Source of the DNA: Epiperipatus broadwayi
Taxonomy: Eukaryota > Onychophora > Udeonychophora > Euonychophora > Peripatidae
DNA length: 64,000 nucleotides
Direction of reading: 5' to 3'
Assembly (NCBI GenBank): GCA_028023455.1
Contig: JAQFVV010006216.1
Location: 3,674,877-3,738,876, forward strand
Part shown: positions 23,786 through 35,907 of the stretch, piece by piece
Layout of the letters: each line of letters opens with the position of its first letter
Numbering within the stretch: position 1 is the stretch's first letter
The notes under the pieces: generated by a model
What the model saw: the letters and a program-made list of their open reading frames with translations, nothing else
The model's database searches: none
Told to the model about the DNA's origin: nothing
Program-made: the position numbers and the translations under genes

Positions 23786-26700
23786 TAAGAGAGAAAACCA
23801 CTGCTTAGCACATTGAACCAATGCCAATATTATAATCCAATAACTGATTTATAACTGAATTGAGAAAACAGATCCTTACTTAATAAAGCATACAATGAAC
23901 ATTTGAAGAAATATATTGATGAGATACAATAACTGATGATGTAGCAGAAAATTATTTTTTCATTAATTGCATATGGAACACATTTATCAGCATTATTATG
24001 GTAGAGGTGATATCCATATTTTCATAAATTAAACAATGATGCTATTGACTAATAAAAAGATTTTACAACTGATATACACAACAATTCTATTAATGATTTT
24101 TTTTAATAATAATATGTGTAAAATGCTTAGTATATTGACTTAAAGAAGTAAAAAGCAATTGACTAAAGAGATTATGAAACTATTATGTTGGAATTAGGAA
24201 ACATTATATAAACATACACAAAGTGCAGTTAATATTTAAGAAGATATGATTAAACTTCTTTATAAAAATTTATAAAATGAATAGAATTTCACTAAACAAC
24301 AAAATTATTTTTTGATCATAAAACATATTTATGAAAAGGAAGAATTAGTTAAAATGTTTACTAACAGAAGAAATTTAATTCAGGTATCAAGTAAAATGTT
24401 TTTAAAAATCTAATAGAAGACAATATTAAAAAAAAAAGTATGATTATTTTATAGTAATAGTTTAAGTGCATTCATTGTTTACATATTGAATAACATTTTC
24501 TACAACAAATTAATAAGTTTCACATTAATTATATTGCATTAAAAACATTTAAAAACTTGATTTATCAAGCAGATTTTTAAGTATCCAATAACCAAAAATG
24601 TCAACTAGTTATTCTTCTGCTTATAAAATAATGCCACAAAATTTCAATACCATCAAGTGATATCACAAAATACTTTATTTTTTATAAAAGTGATCAAATT
24701 ATTTTCATTGTTTTAGGATAATAACATTGTGCTAGATTTAAAAATATAACGTAGTTTATAATTTATAAGTGTTATTACATGTGTTGTCATATGATTCAGT
24801 CATAGAATATTCTAAACACTCACCAAGTATTATTTTTTGATTGATAAACATTTTTAAGGTGTATCTATACTATGTTTGATTGGGATTTATTAAACAGTTG
24901 CTTTTTTAAAACTTTGAATACTTTTTTTTAGTTGTTATTAACTTGTGCATATATTTTATCTAATTATTTTTTACTCTTAGTAACCATCTGAATTTTGAGC
25001 TTTTAAAATATATATCTTTTTTTTTCTGTTTTATTTTATTCTGTTTTATAATGAATTGAGCATATCTATTTTATAATGCATATTAATTCTGAAAAATAAA
25101 TAAACATAATTTTCTTTACTATTAACAACATTTATAACTAAATTAACTATCATTTTTTTTAATTTACTAATTTTCACTCAATTTATTATAGAGCTCAGTT
25201 ATGAGTTAAAGTATCTTTCTGCACTAATTGTTGTAATGAAACTGTCTGTCAAAGGACATTTTAACACTTAAATATATTTACATCAATTCTGATTCCAATC
25301 TTTGTTTCTTTGTTTTTTAGCTTTTTATTTTTTGACTATTACTTTTTTGTTTGTTTGTTTTTAGAATTAAGACGACCATATTCATTTACAATTAATTGCT
25401 AATAAATAATATATATCTAATACCTCAGATTATTCCACATACAATTGGTTTATTAAGATAAATGAATAATATTAAGCCTATGTATAAGTCTTTTTTTTTT
25501 TGTTAGAGCAAAGAGCATACTCTTTTCTCTTTACCCCATTTTTCTTATATAGAGCGTTATGTAAAACACTTTATCCAAAAGGCATGAATTTAAATCAATC
25601 ATATTATTTATTTTAAAACTGTTTTAAATTACTTAATAGTAATAATTGACGTGTTTGAGATTATTTCCAGTTTAAAATTGGTAATGAATATTTAAAAGAT
25701 GAAATATATAAGGTACATCCAATGTTTTTTTAAAAAAGTCTTATGCTTTGGCTTGAATATATTTATTTAGTTAATAAACCAGTTATATGAGAAATAATGT
25801 TGAAATGTTACATATTATTAAAACACTGGACCTATATTATAGATTTCATTATTTAAAGCTGTATTGTCAATGTATAAATTGAAAAGTAATCCCAAACATG
25901 TCAATTATTGCTATAAAGCAATTTAGAAAAGCTTCAAAATAAATAGTATTACTGATTTAAATTCATGCTTTCTGGCTTAAATGTTCAAACAACCCTATGC
26001 GTAAGAAAAATAAGGTAAAGAAACAACAAAAAAAATTGTTGTATGCTTTAGCTTGAGAGGATTCATTTACTTAACAAATCAATCATATGAGAAATAATCT
26101 CTTGAAGTTTACATATTATTAAAACACTGGATTTATGTAACTGTGTATAATATTGATATCTTCTGAAATATTTAAAATAAAAGAGAAGTGAATTTTAATG
26201 CTTTATAATGCGAATTGAAATTTTAATGTAAAATAAATAGTCTTATATTTTATTATACATAAGTCATAGCTATGCTAGAATTCTTAACATCTGTAAATCA
26301 CAATCGGAATAATGGCCAAAGGCCTTCATATAACTACATTTATGTGATATATTTTATTTTTAAAGTGTAAATATAATATTATATAATCATATTTTCTGGA
26401 AACTACATATGTGTGTGTATAATACTGATAATTTCTGAAATATTTAAAATAAAGAGAAGATATTAGTGCCATTAATACAGATTTAAGTTTTAATATAAAA
26501 CAAACATTCTTATTTCTCATAATACGATGTTTTAGCTATTACTTTGTCAAATATAGTAAAAATCTAAACATTTATCAATAAATAATTAGAATGACAGCCA
26601 GAGTCTAAACACATTCATTTGCTAAATTTTATTTATAAAGTGTAAATATAACATCACACCATTATTTTTTTGAATAAGGGCAAATTTATTACATAAAGCA

Positions 26701-28369
26701 AAGACAATTACAATTTTTATTTCAAGCCTTATATAAATTGATAACCATCATAAATGCTAACCTGGATATATAATACTTCACTTAAAAATTTATAATAAAA
26801 ATTTACCATTCTTTGACTACATAAGAGATGTAGTTTATTTTAAATATAAAATATATTATTTGAATTTTTCTATCTGAAGATTTCAACACTATTCTGATAT
26901 ATTTTATAAATATTTATAGTTTTAGCATACCTAATGAAAACATCTATATAGTATGAGAAATCAGGATATTTTATATTAGACACTGATAGACAGTATTACA
27001 ATCTAAATATTTATTAGAAAATTCTAAAATTCATTACTCCTCATATGATAAAGTTTTGCATCACTATGTAAAACAATCTATAAATCACAGGTGGAGGCAG
27101 ACTTATTTACCACTACTTTATTCATGATAATCTTACAGTTTGCAAGACTATCTTTCATTTTGTAATTCTCAATTTTTATCAGATAAATACAAAAGTCATC
27201 TTAAAGCAATCAATATTGCATTTCTTTAGAATATTTTTTAGGTTTTTATAAAGTAAATGAAATATGCTTATGAACAAAATCAATGCTCAGACTTACAATA
27301 AAATACTTTTAAGAAGATTTGTTACTCTTCATTTATTTCTCACACTATATCAAACAAAAATATTTTTTTAAATAATAAATTCTATATGATCACATTCATC
27401 AAACAAATAACATATTTATTATATAATTTTATTAAACGCACATTGATTACGTAAAAACACCTGTAGAGGTCCCTACTATCGCATTTTATATGCATATTAT
27501 CGAGGTTATAGCCTCAGTACATATTTATTATAGTATTTTAATTTTTCTATTTGATTTTAGAATACCATGGAGAATTTAAAAATAAAATAAAGGGCAGTGA
27601 TTTTATGTTATTTCAATTAAGGATCAGTGTATTGCTTCTTTACAATAAATTTATTACAAGAACAGCTTTATACAAATTATTTTTCTTTATGATAAAATAT
27701 TCTATTTTTTTTTGCTTATTAAATATGGCAGTAAGATACTGGAATCTCTTTCTGTATAAAAAATACCAAAATATTTTAACTAATCTAGATTCTTAAACTG
27801 ATAATTCTTTAAATAAAAAAACCCATAGTTTTTGTATATTCAATATATTAAAAAATTTCTATAGATTCTTTTTGAAATTGATAGTTTTGAAACAATTCAA
27901 GTATCAATTTAGAACTGAAAAAAAAAGTGTTTTTTTTTTTGGTTTTTAATTAATTAAATTAAAAATTCTATCATCAGAGTTATTAGTTTCTTATGTTTAT
28001 TTCATGAAGCTGTCTATAAACTATTTTAGAGATCATGTCACAAAAAAGGAAAAAAAATGGAGTTGGTATACTTTAACACCAAATTAGATTTCAAATGCCT
28101 CAAATTGCCTACCAATAGTAACAATACTTTTTTCCATGATATCATTTAGAAGCTACCTAATATAAATAATTTTTCATGGTAAACACTTATTCTCAATATT
28201 ATTGAAAATTTTTTGGTTAAATGAGTATAATCTTGACTAAATCTGTAAAATCAATATATAAATCATCACCCTTTTAATTGTATAATTAACTCTTTTTTTC
28301 ATCTAATTTAATTATTAAATGATTTTTTAAAATTTCAAATTTTATTCATTCAAATACTGACATAATATA
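23786..28369. other. AT-rich stretch; one old tandem repeat block, otherwise nothing
   Basis: Apart from the divergent tandem repeats at 25738-26640, I recognise no element here. Small frames (for example 27551-27796) have low-complexity, F/L/Y/K-rich translations expected by chance from AT-rich DNA. Confidence 0.45.
25738..26640. repeat. Three divergent ~270-300-bp tandem units
   Basis: tatgctttggcttga at 25742 recurs as tatgctttagcttga at 26042, and both are followed by catattattaaaacactgga. Then tataatattgatatcttctg (26147) recurs as tataatactgataatttctg (26418) with shared gaaatatttaaaataaa. The string aaagtgtaaatataa recurs about 272 bases apart (about 26364 and 26636). The copies are much diverged. 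Confidence 0.55.
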
Positions 28370-28470
28370 CTAAGTAGGTGAAGTGTCACTTTAAATTCAG
28401 TGCTTATGAATCTAAAACTCAACTGTAAGCTTGTGATAGTTTTGTCATTGGTCAGACTAACATCTGCACA
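28370..28470 (+). repeat. Decayed SINE copy related to the one at 35.8 kb
   Basis: aggtgaagtgtcactttaaa, a tatgaatct core and ttttgtcattggtcagacta align in order with the minus-strand SINE at 35790-35907 (gtgttactttaaaattcaa ... gaatct ... ctgtcattggtcaggcca). The pol III B box is lost. Spacing is conserved over about 90 bases. Confidence 0.5.
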
Positions 28471-29581
28471 ATAATAATGCTCAAAATATTGTATAATATA
28501 CTAATCCATAATTTATTTATAATTTATAATGTATTTGAAAAGTCATAAATAAAATCTGATTTAAAAAAACATTTAATAATTTAATTAGTTACTGAAAATA
28601 ATTCAACATATAACTACAATTAAAATGCTTTCATCAAAAATTTTCAGACAAACTAGTTATTTATAATATTCTTCTTACATTTTCTTGGCAACAACAACTG
28701 TAAGTATAATACTCTTTTAATTTTTTAAATTTACACTGAATCTCTAAAAATTATTCATCTATGACTGCAAATAATCTATTTTAAAGTGTTTCTGAAAATA
28801 CTTTTGCTGTAATGGTAACAAAAATATTACACAATAATTAATACAATCTTTTTTATACTCTTAATTTTGTAATAAATAGTAATAATAGAAGTCATACATG
28901 GCAGATCTTCATGAATCTATATAATCTAAAAAATCCATTAGTTTTAAAAACATGTTATTTTAAAACTTATCAAGGAATCTCATGATTATCCTGTCCCTTT
29001 CTATTTTTAAGATTGCAAAGAGCAAGTTAAATCGGTCTTTTGGTATATACCAATTTTTTTATCAAAAGGCCAGAAGATGCAATTAAATTAAGAATTAAAT
29101 GTGTTAATTCACTATAGTTCTGTAAGTTGGGTGGCTTGCATTTATAATATTAAAATGTTTAAATTATCCAAACTATTAAACTTGAATAATATGAATAATT
29201 ATAGACTGTTAAGTAATACAATACAAAAACAGCATTTCTTAAGAAAATTGGTTGATATGAAAACACATAAAAATTTATTTGCATTGCATCTAATGTCTAT
29301 TAGTGACTAGTTAAAACTTACTTAGATCTAGTTCTAAAGCCCAAGAAAAAGATTTAATTGATCAATATATAAATAAATGCATGATTTATAGATTTACAAA
29401 AATATATATGATTGAATTGTAATATAAATTAAAAAAACTGCAGTTGACAAGTATGATCAGTAATGGTTATTTTACTTTGAAGAGCTATTGGAGAAGCTTC
29501 TAACATGAAATATGCTGTTTAAGTATTGTTTATATATATATTAAAACAAAATAAATGTCCGCTAATATCAGTAATACAATA

Positions 29582-30296
29582 ACGAAACTTAAATATATTC
29601 CAAACAAAGGTAAACAATTTATAATATAATATAAATAAAAACTCATAAAGAAATATTTTCGATTATATTCATAATCATTTTCAACTCAACTTTCAAAATG
29701 GAATCATCTATTACCAACCGGAAACACATGTCGATTTAAATATCCCACAATTCATTAATCCTAACATTTGCTGACTGTCTGTTTATTATCGTATTTTTAT
29801 ACCTACTAATAAAAACTGCCTCTTTAATTTTTCTTTTTTCATTATCTCTCTCTTGGCCTAAAATTTTTATTTTATAAAATAAAATAAAAACTGCCTCTTT
29901 AATTTTTCGTTTTTCATTATCTCTCTCTTGGCCTAAAATTTTTATTTTATAAAATAAAATAAAAACTGCCTCTTTAATTTTTTTTTTTTCATTATCTCTC
30001 TTTTGGCCTAAAATTTAGCCAAGAGAGAGATAATGAAAAAAGAAAAATTAAAGAGGCAGTTTTTATTAGTAGGTATAAAAATACGATAATAAACAGACAG
30101 TCAGCAAATGTTAGAATTAATGAATTGTGGATATTTAAATCGACATGTATTTCCGGTTGGTAATAGATGATTGCATTTTGAAAGTGGAGTTGAAAATGAT
30201 TATGAATATAATCGAAAATATATCTTTATGAGTTTTTATTTATATTATATTATAAATTGTTTACTGTTATTTGGAATATGTATAAGTTTCGTTATA
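29582..30296. mobile_element. Foldback built from two Penelope 3' ends, head to head
   Basis: Arms of about 280-290 bases (29582-29861 and about 30014-30296) are reverse complements, starting aacgaaacttaaatatattc and ending in the matching complement. Each arm encodes, reading outward, the C-terminus of a Penelope-like protein (EKRKIKEAVFISRYKN then INRQSANVRINELWDI), closely resembling the end of the neighbouring element (CKIKKAMLIKN ... INRQAANIKINELWEN at 30512). The arm then runs through a 3' UTR. Both copies are 5'-truncated and meet at their truncated sides. A tandem repeat sits at the centre. Confidence 0.8.
29809..29994. repeat. ~77-bp tandem repeat at the centre of the foldback
   Basis: Units starting ataaaaactgcctctttaat recur at about 29810, 29887 and 29963, separated by the palindromic linker ttttattttataaaataaaa. 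They repeat the coding segment for the KRKIKEAVFI part of the Penelope C-terminus. The linker is self-complementary, which could promote slippage or template switching. Confidence 0.7.
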
Positions 30297-30336
30297 TATA
30301 TATATTAATCAATGTCTGCATTCCAATTATAATAAA

Positions 30337-30403
30337 ATATATATAATTATTCAAAATAATAATTAATACAGTAAAAAATATTTTAAAAAACAAATATATA
30401 CCA
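30337..30403. repeat. Left inverted repeat of the main Penelope element (its 3' UTR)
   Basis: This 3'-UTR segment (minus strand tggtatatatttgtttttta...) reappears in inverted orientation at 32412-32484, just outside the 5' end of the coding region. One 5-base insertion separates the two copies. Confidence 0.7.
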
Positions 30404-30511
30404 CAATTTAATAGAAGTACTTTCAACTATCTATGTAGTCATTATCAACTAGATTCAAATTGCATTACAAAAAGCCGTTACAAATGCAAACAAAAAGAAA
30501 TACGTCATACA

Positions 30512-32397
30512 TCAATTTTCCCACAATTCATTAATTTTTATATTGGCAGCCTGTCTATTTATCAAATATTGCTTTTCATTTTTTATTAACATAGCTTTTT
30601 TAATTTTACATTTATTATTATTTCTTTCAATACACAAAATCTTAACTTTATTAAAATCGAAACCATAATTACATGTTACATTATGATCAAAAAATACTAA
30701 TGATGATACATCATCATTTCTAACATTCTCTTGTCTTGATTTCTGTACTTGTTTATATAACAACAAATGCTCCTTTGATCTTTTCTTGTATGTACATTGA
30801 GATTCACCTATATATGCCTTTCCACAAACACACAGCCATTTATATATTGCACAACTTTGATTTAAAATACTACATCTATTTTTTGAATTATTTATTAATC
30901 TATTTAAATTAGGAGTAGTATAAAATGCGACTTGACATATATTTTTATATATCTGTTTTATAAATTTTACTTGTTCATTACAAATAAATGGTATTGATAT
31001 CCAAGTATATTTCATTTTATCAATATCTATAGCACTTAAAATATTACTATTATTATTAAACTTAGTAACAATATTATAAATTAATTTATGATCATATCTA
31101 ATATTTAACAAATCTATAATAAATACATTTATGTTGCTTATTTTATCAGAACTATATTTACATAACTTATTATTCCTAAATAAAAATGATTTTAAACCAG
31201 ATAATTTATGTAGTATTGGCACATTTGAATACCAAGGCATATATCCTCTTTTTTCAATATCTTTTGTTACCATACAATAATCTAATTTATTTTTATTATG
31301 AGTAACTTTAATATTTAAATATTGAATTGACATTTTTTTCTTCAAAAGATTTACTCCATTTTAAACCTTCTAAACTACTTAATTCATTGAATAACAAATT
31401 TATGACATCTAAACTTCCACAAACAAAAACATCATCAACATACCTATAATAAATTTTAATACCTTGGTAATATATATTATTATTAAGAATTACATCTTCA
31501 TATTTTGATACTACAAAACTACATATTTGTGAAACTACAGGAAGACCCACAGGCCAACCATTATCCATTTTATAATCATTTTCATTAAACATAGCATATA
31601 TTTTTTTATCCATAAAATATATTATTTACAAATTTTACTTTTTTAACATCAACTTTTTTTAACACCAAAGCATCTAATATAATTTTTATAGATTTTAATC
31701 TATCTATTGAACCATACATCTCACATATATCAAATGTACAAATACTATCATTTTCATTAATATTAATTTTATGAATTTTCTTTACAAAATTAAACGATGA
31801 ACTAATAGTATATTTTCCAAATCCAAGAACATCTTTTAATAATGTTTCTATAAATCTACAAGTTTCATAGTAAAATGATCCACCAAAGTCAAACATTAAT
31901 CTTAAAGGTTTATCTTGTTTATGTAGTTTAATATTCGAAAAAATCCTAAAACAAATTACAGCAGATAGATAGAGACAATAATATGTATGAATATCTATAT
32001 ATTTATTCTTTTTAGCTTTTTTTAAAATATCATCAATAAACTTTAAATGTAAATTTTCAATGTTTATTTTTCCAACCTTTTAAATTTGAGCTTTTCCATT
32101 TGAATTAAAATTTTATCATAGTAATCAAGTTTTGATATAAGACATAATCTCAACCCCTTATCTTCTTTTAAACAAACAAGATCGTTATCGTGAATAAACT
32201 TTTTAAATCTAAATATATGCGAATTCCAATTGCAATTAATTCTGTTTTTAAATTTCTTAACATTAACTTTTTGTATTAATTCATTTGATACTTCAGGAGA
32301 ACATTTAATTACACTAAAAGAATGTTCAACAGTAGCTTTTAACTCTAAATTACTATCAACCCACATACCACCAACGTATTTAGAACTATATTCAAAT
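30512..32397 (-). pseudogene. Penelope-like retroelement: reverse transcriptase plus GIY-YIG endonuclease
   Basis: Four overlapping minus-strand frames (32366-32064, 31896-31606, 31613-31308, 31345-30512) make one protein of about 620 residues with only about three frameshifts. In order: an N-terminal region with YVGGMWVDSNLEL and CLKEDKGLRLCLIS; RT motif A (ICTFDICEMYGSI); motif B (WPVGLPVVSQICSFVVSKYE); the catalytic motif YYRYVDDVFVCGS with intact YVDD; a YLNIKVT motif; KLSGLKSFLFRNN; then the GIY-YIG nuclease (AIYKWLCVCGKAYIGES, KKRSKEHLLLYK) and the C-terminus INRQAANIKINELWEN. RT plus C-terminal GIY-YIG in this order defines Penelope-like elements, which copy their RNA at a nicked target. 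Length is somewhat short of a typical full element. Frameshifts make it inactive as it stands, but it is the least decayed copy here. Confidence 0.9.
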
Positions 32398-32411
32398 TAT
32401 ATATATATATT

Positions 32412-32484
32412 TTGGTATATATTTGTTTTTTAAAATATTTTTTACTGTATTAATTATTGTATTGTTTTGAATAATTATATATAT
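32412..32484. repeat. Right inverted repeat: truncated, inverted Penelope 3' UTR
   Basis: Reverse complement of 30337-30403, abutting the 5' end of the RT reading frame within about 15 bases. The simplest reading is a second, severely 5'-truncated copy joined in inverted orientation to the 5' end of the main element. Confidence 0.65.
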
Positions 32485-32984
32485 ACAAATAGGACATTTA
32501 TGGCTCATAAGATTTAAGTAAGTTGAAGTAGTTATCTATTTTCAATAAAATATACACTTTCATCTCCTTATATATATATACTTAAAAATATGAAGATTTT
32601 TACTGCATTTTAAATAAGTCATTATTATATTAAAAATGTATTTCATGAGCAATTATTTATATATTAAAATATATAAAACAAAATATATACGTCAATTAGA
32701 AATGTATGCAAGCCCATAATAGCATATAAACAGCAAAAAACTAAAACTAATTAAATGAATTATATTTTTAATAAATGCAAATAAAAGTGATTTTATATGT
32801 ATACTATTTTATTTTCTCTATAAAATAATAATTCGCACTCCCGTTATGGTAGTCATAATAAATTCTCTTTAAAAAGAAAGTCAATAAACATTTTATAACA
32901 TATTTACTTTAATGGACTCATTAATCTTCAAACAAAATCTACATAGTCTTTTTTATTAACAAAGGAGTAGGTTAATTTTATTTT

Positions 32985-33640
32985 TACTAGTATAAATATA
33001 GGGAATTTGAACACAGACTTTCAAGCACTTTTCAACTATCCACACTATTTCATACCATTGATACACATGATCATGCACATGTAAAAAAGATAAATGGTTT
33101 CCAATATATGTATTTTGAACTAAACCATCATTAATCAGTTGGTCCAGAACATTATCTTCCACACATATTTATAATCAGTACTTGGTTTATATTAAGATAG
33201 CAAATCTTCATACTTTAATGGACAAATTTCAGTCTAATCCAACCTCCAACTCTTCAGCCATCCATATCATTGAAAATCTGATGATGGAATGCCCAAATCC
33301 CATGATGATTCCAATGTTATTGTTATGCCCATGTTGACCTCAAGTCACTCTGACTCCTCATGAATAGGATATAGATGGCTGAAGAGTTGGAGTAGATTGA
33401 AGCCTGTCTATTAAAGTATGAAGATTTACTATCTTAATATAAACTGAGTATTGATTATATATATATGTGTGTGGGAGATGATGATCTGGACCAACTGATG
33501 AGTGCTGGTTCAGCATGAAATATGTATGATTATTTATCTTTTCTACACGTGTGTGTCATAGGTATCAGTACTTAGAGATAGTGTAAATAGTTGAAGAATG
33601 CTTGAAAGTCTGTATTCAAATCCCCTATATTTATAATCAA
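32985..33640. repeat. Inverted pair of a ~270-bp repeat
   Basis: Left arm about 32985-33265 and right arm about 33365-33640 are reverse complements with moderate divergence. Shared strings include tggctgaagagttgga, tattaaagtatgaagat, ctggaccaactgat and cttgaaagtctgt, the last followed by a B-box-like gt(a/g)ttcaaat(c/t)ccc. The spacer of about 100 bases contains its own small inverted repeat (tggaat...attcca at about 33284-33312). The translation of the left arm is not a protein family I recognise. A SINE-like repeat is likely from the B-box-like string, but no A box is convincing. Confidence 0.6.
33481..33513 (+). ncRNA. Hammerhead-like core in the right arm of the inverted repeat
   Basis: Reads CTGATGA, stem GTGCT, loop GGTTC, stem AGCAT, then GAAA. 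This is an exact match to the two conserved strands of a hammerhead ribozyme with a five-pair stem II (one G.U). The opposite arm has CTGATTA and lacks GAAA. I could not build convincing stems I and III with a cleavage triplet, and an alternative hairpin (CTGGACCA/TGGTTCAG) competes, so function is unproven. Confidence 0.35.
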
Positions 33641-35789
33641 GCTCCAGGTATATGATGAATACCTGTATTTCAAATTTTACTAATATATTAAATAATATAT
33701 TTGGAAAAACAAAAGTTTTTTTTGTCTGCTGATGCATTTTTCAGAGAGGAAAATATTTGCGAAAATATAAAAAATATTCTATTGAAATATTTTTTTTGTG
33801 CTAAATTTAAACACATTGGGATAACTGTCATTATAAATAAAACACTAGAATGAAGTTTTACTATATGAGTATCTTTGCTTTAAAAAATATATTTCCTCCA
33901 TAATATTGAAAAAAAACCCTCCACCAATATATTAAAACTATCAAAATCATTGCTGCCAATGATATAGTTCAAGTTTGTTATTTTTTCATCATATCAATAA
34001 ATTATCTGCATAATGAAAATAATGATTTTTGTTTTGTAACAAATGTCTCTTAATAAATTAAGTTTTAAATTTTCATTCCATAGCAATAATTATCAGCCAT
34101 CTATTGAGAAGCGCATTTGTAATGATATCAATGTAGATTAGCATTTATCATCTTGATGATGATTAATAGCCAGAACTTAATCTGAGGATTTATTTATCAT
34201 TATCAATAGATAATTCCTGATTACTCAAATTTGCATAAATAATTGTAGAACATAACTATGCGATTTAATTTTCTGCTGTTAAATACAAACTGTGTGTAAT
34301 ACAAGATATCTGTATTTTTCGATTTGGATTATTTTTGATATTTTAAAAATCTAGTAAATCAAGATTTGTTTACGGAATGTAAACTGAGAAAGTTTATAAT
34401 TTTAAAATCAAAATTTTTATAACTTAAAATGAAAATGTAGTGATTTCTATCCTCATTTCAATTAATTACGTAAGCAATGATTTTGTCAAGAATCATTAGA
34501 TAATAAGTTCTTCATGCATCCATAACCAGGGTTTTTAGTTATTAGTCTTTAATAGCATATAGCCTTTCTTGTTTTTGTTTTTTTAAATAAAAAGTGATGC
34601 CAGTTAATTTATGACTGAGATAATTAAAATACGGAATTATTCAGTTGTTTTCAAAATTCTATATATTTGAATTACTATGATGAATATGAAGTTTAAAGGA
34701 TAAAATCTTAATATTTTTTAGTCAGTAGTTTAAAGAGAAAAGATGAGATAGCTACTAAATGGTTGTAATACAAATATCCAACCTGAATAAAATAGAACTA
34801 GTTTTTTGAATCCACCGTTCTTAAGAATTATACAGAACAGTTTTTATTCATTAAACGCCATTAAAACTGCAAACGTTTTTAGTTTGAAATAAGCTATTTC
34901 ATAAAGCTAAGTAGTAAATAATTAATTGACTATGGACGTCTATTGAATTCACTATTTAGAAATAAATTAGAGGAAAGAAGGTGTAAAATAAAAATAAGTG
35001 TTAAAGAAGCAAAATTTAAGAAACAGAAATTGATTAATAGCAATTCAAATTAAAAAGAATGGAATGGATTAAAGTATCAAGTATTTAATAAATACAATGG
35101 TAGAGAACAAGAGAGTGTAGAAAAAAAGCAAAAGGAAAAAAAAAAACAATAGTCATATATTTTTCTTGGTTATCCATGTTGGACATTAAATAATGTTCAA
35201 GCATCAAAATTGTAGACCAATGACAATTCCATTCCGTTCATCATGCTAAGATTTTCAGTTGAGAATTGACCCAGAAACTTTTGGATTATAAGATCATTTC
35301 TCTCATTATTAAGATAAACATTGCAGGTAAACTTTAAAAAAAAGGCCTGTTATTAATTTGGCAAGATTAGGCTTATTTTGGAATAAGATATAAAAGAAAT
35401 AATTATGAAAAGAATAGGAAGAAAAAGACTAGATTGCTGAGAAATAAAAAAAAAAGAATTGTATTTATAATTAGATAAAAAATCTTTGGAAAAAGATAGT
35501 AAAAATAAAAAAGATAAAAAATTAGAAAATATATTTCAAAAGGAATTATCTAGACAGGTGAATATGGATAGTTTCAGCTAGAAAATGTATGACAATAATC
35601 AGTGGTGTTTTTCTGAAAGGTTGTGATGACGATATTTTAGTTGTATTTATATATTGGACTATTTCCATCAGCTAATATTAAGTACTGAAATGTCTTTTAG
35701 GAAAATTTAATACTTGATTTAAATTTTCAAATTATATTCAACTGTTAGTAATAGCACAAAGGTTAGTATATGCATGTTTTCTTCTTTCT
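33641..35789. other. AT-rich stretch, nothing recognised
   Basis: A-rich and T-rich runs. No ORF above background and no repeat pair noticed. Confidence 0.45.
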
Positions 35790-35907
35790 TCTTCATGTGT
35801 TGCTGGCCTGACCAATGACAGTATTAGCATAGGAATCGAACCTGGTCTCTAAGATTCTTGACTATTGAATTTTAAAGTAACACTCTAACCACCTGAGCTA
35901 TCCTGCC
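35790..35907 (-). repeat. tRNA-derived SINE
   Basis: On the minus strand the element starts GGCAGGATAGCTCAGGTGGT. It holds an A box (TAGCTCAGGTGGTTAGAG, 35904-35887) and, about 50 bases on, a B box (GGTTCGATTCC, 35842-35832) in tRNA spacing, with a long anticodon-arm region. It continues past the tRNA-like head into ctgtcattggtcaggcca and a purine-rich tail (gaagaagaaagaagaaaa). A functional tRNA is unlikely because acceptor-stem pairing is not evident and the body continues as in a SINE. Confidence 0.7.

Noticed and set aside
27551-27796. 81-residue hydrophobic ORF
   Set aside because: Low-complexity F/L/I/K/Y composition is expected by chance in DNA this AT-rich, and it has no homologue I recognise.
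29548-29592. AACGAAACTT at both outer ends of the Penelope foldback as a hammerhead GAAAC strand
   Set aside because: The upstream strand (CTAATATCAG or TTGATTAA) does not match CUGAUGA and no stem II is shared between the two arms.
29809-29994. Regularly spaced repeats that could suggest a CRISPR-like array
   Set aside because: They are direct tandem copies of Penelope coding sequence with no unique spacers, in a eukaryotic context.
35790-35907. Functional tRNA gene
   Set aside because: A and B boxes are good, but acceptor-stem pairing is not evident and the sequence continues into a SINE body with a related copy elsewhere.
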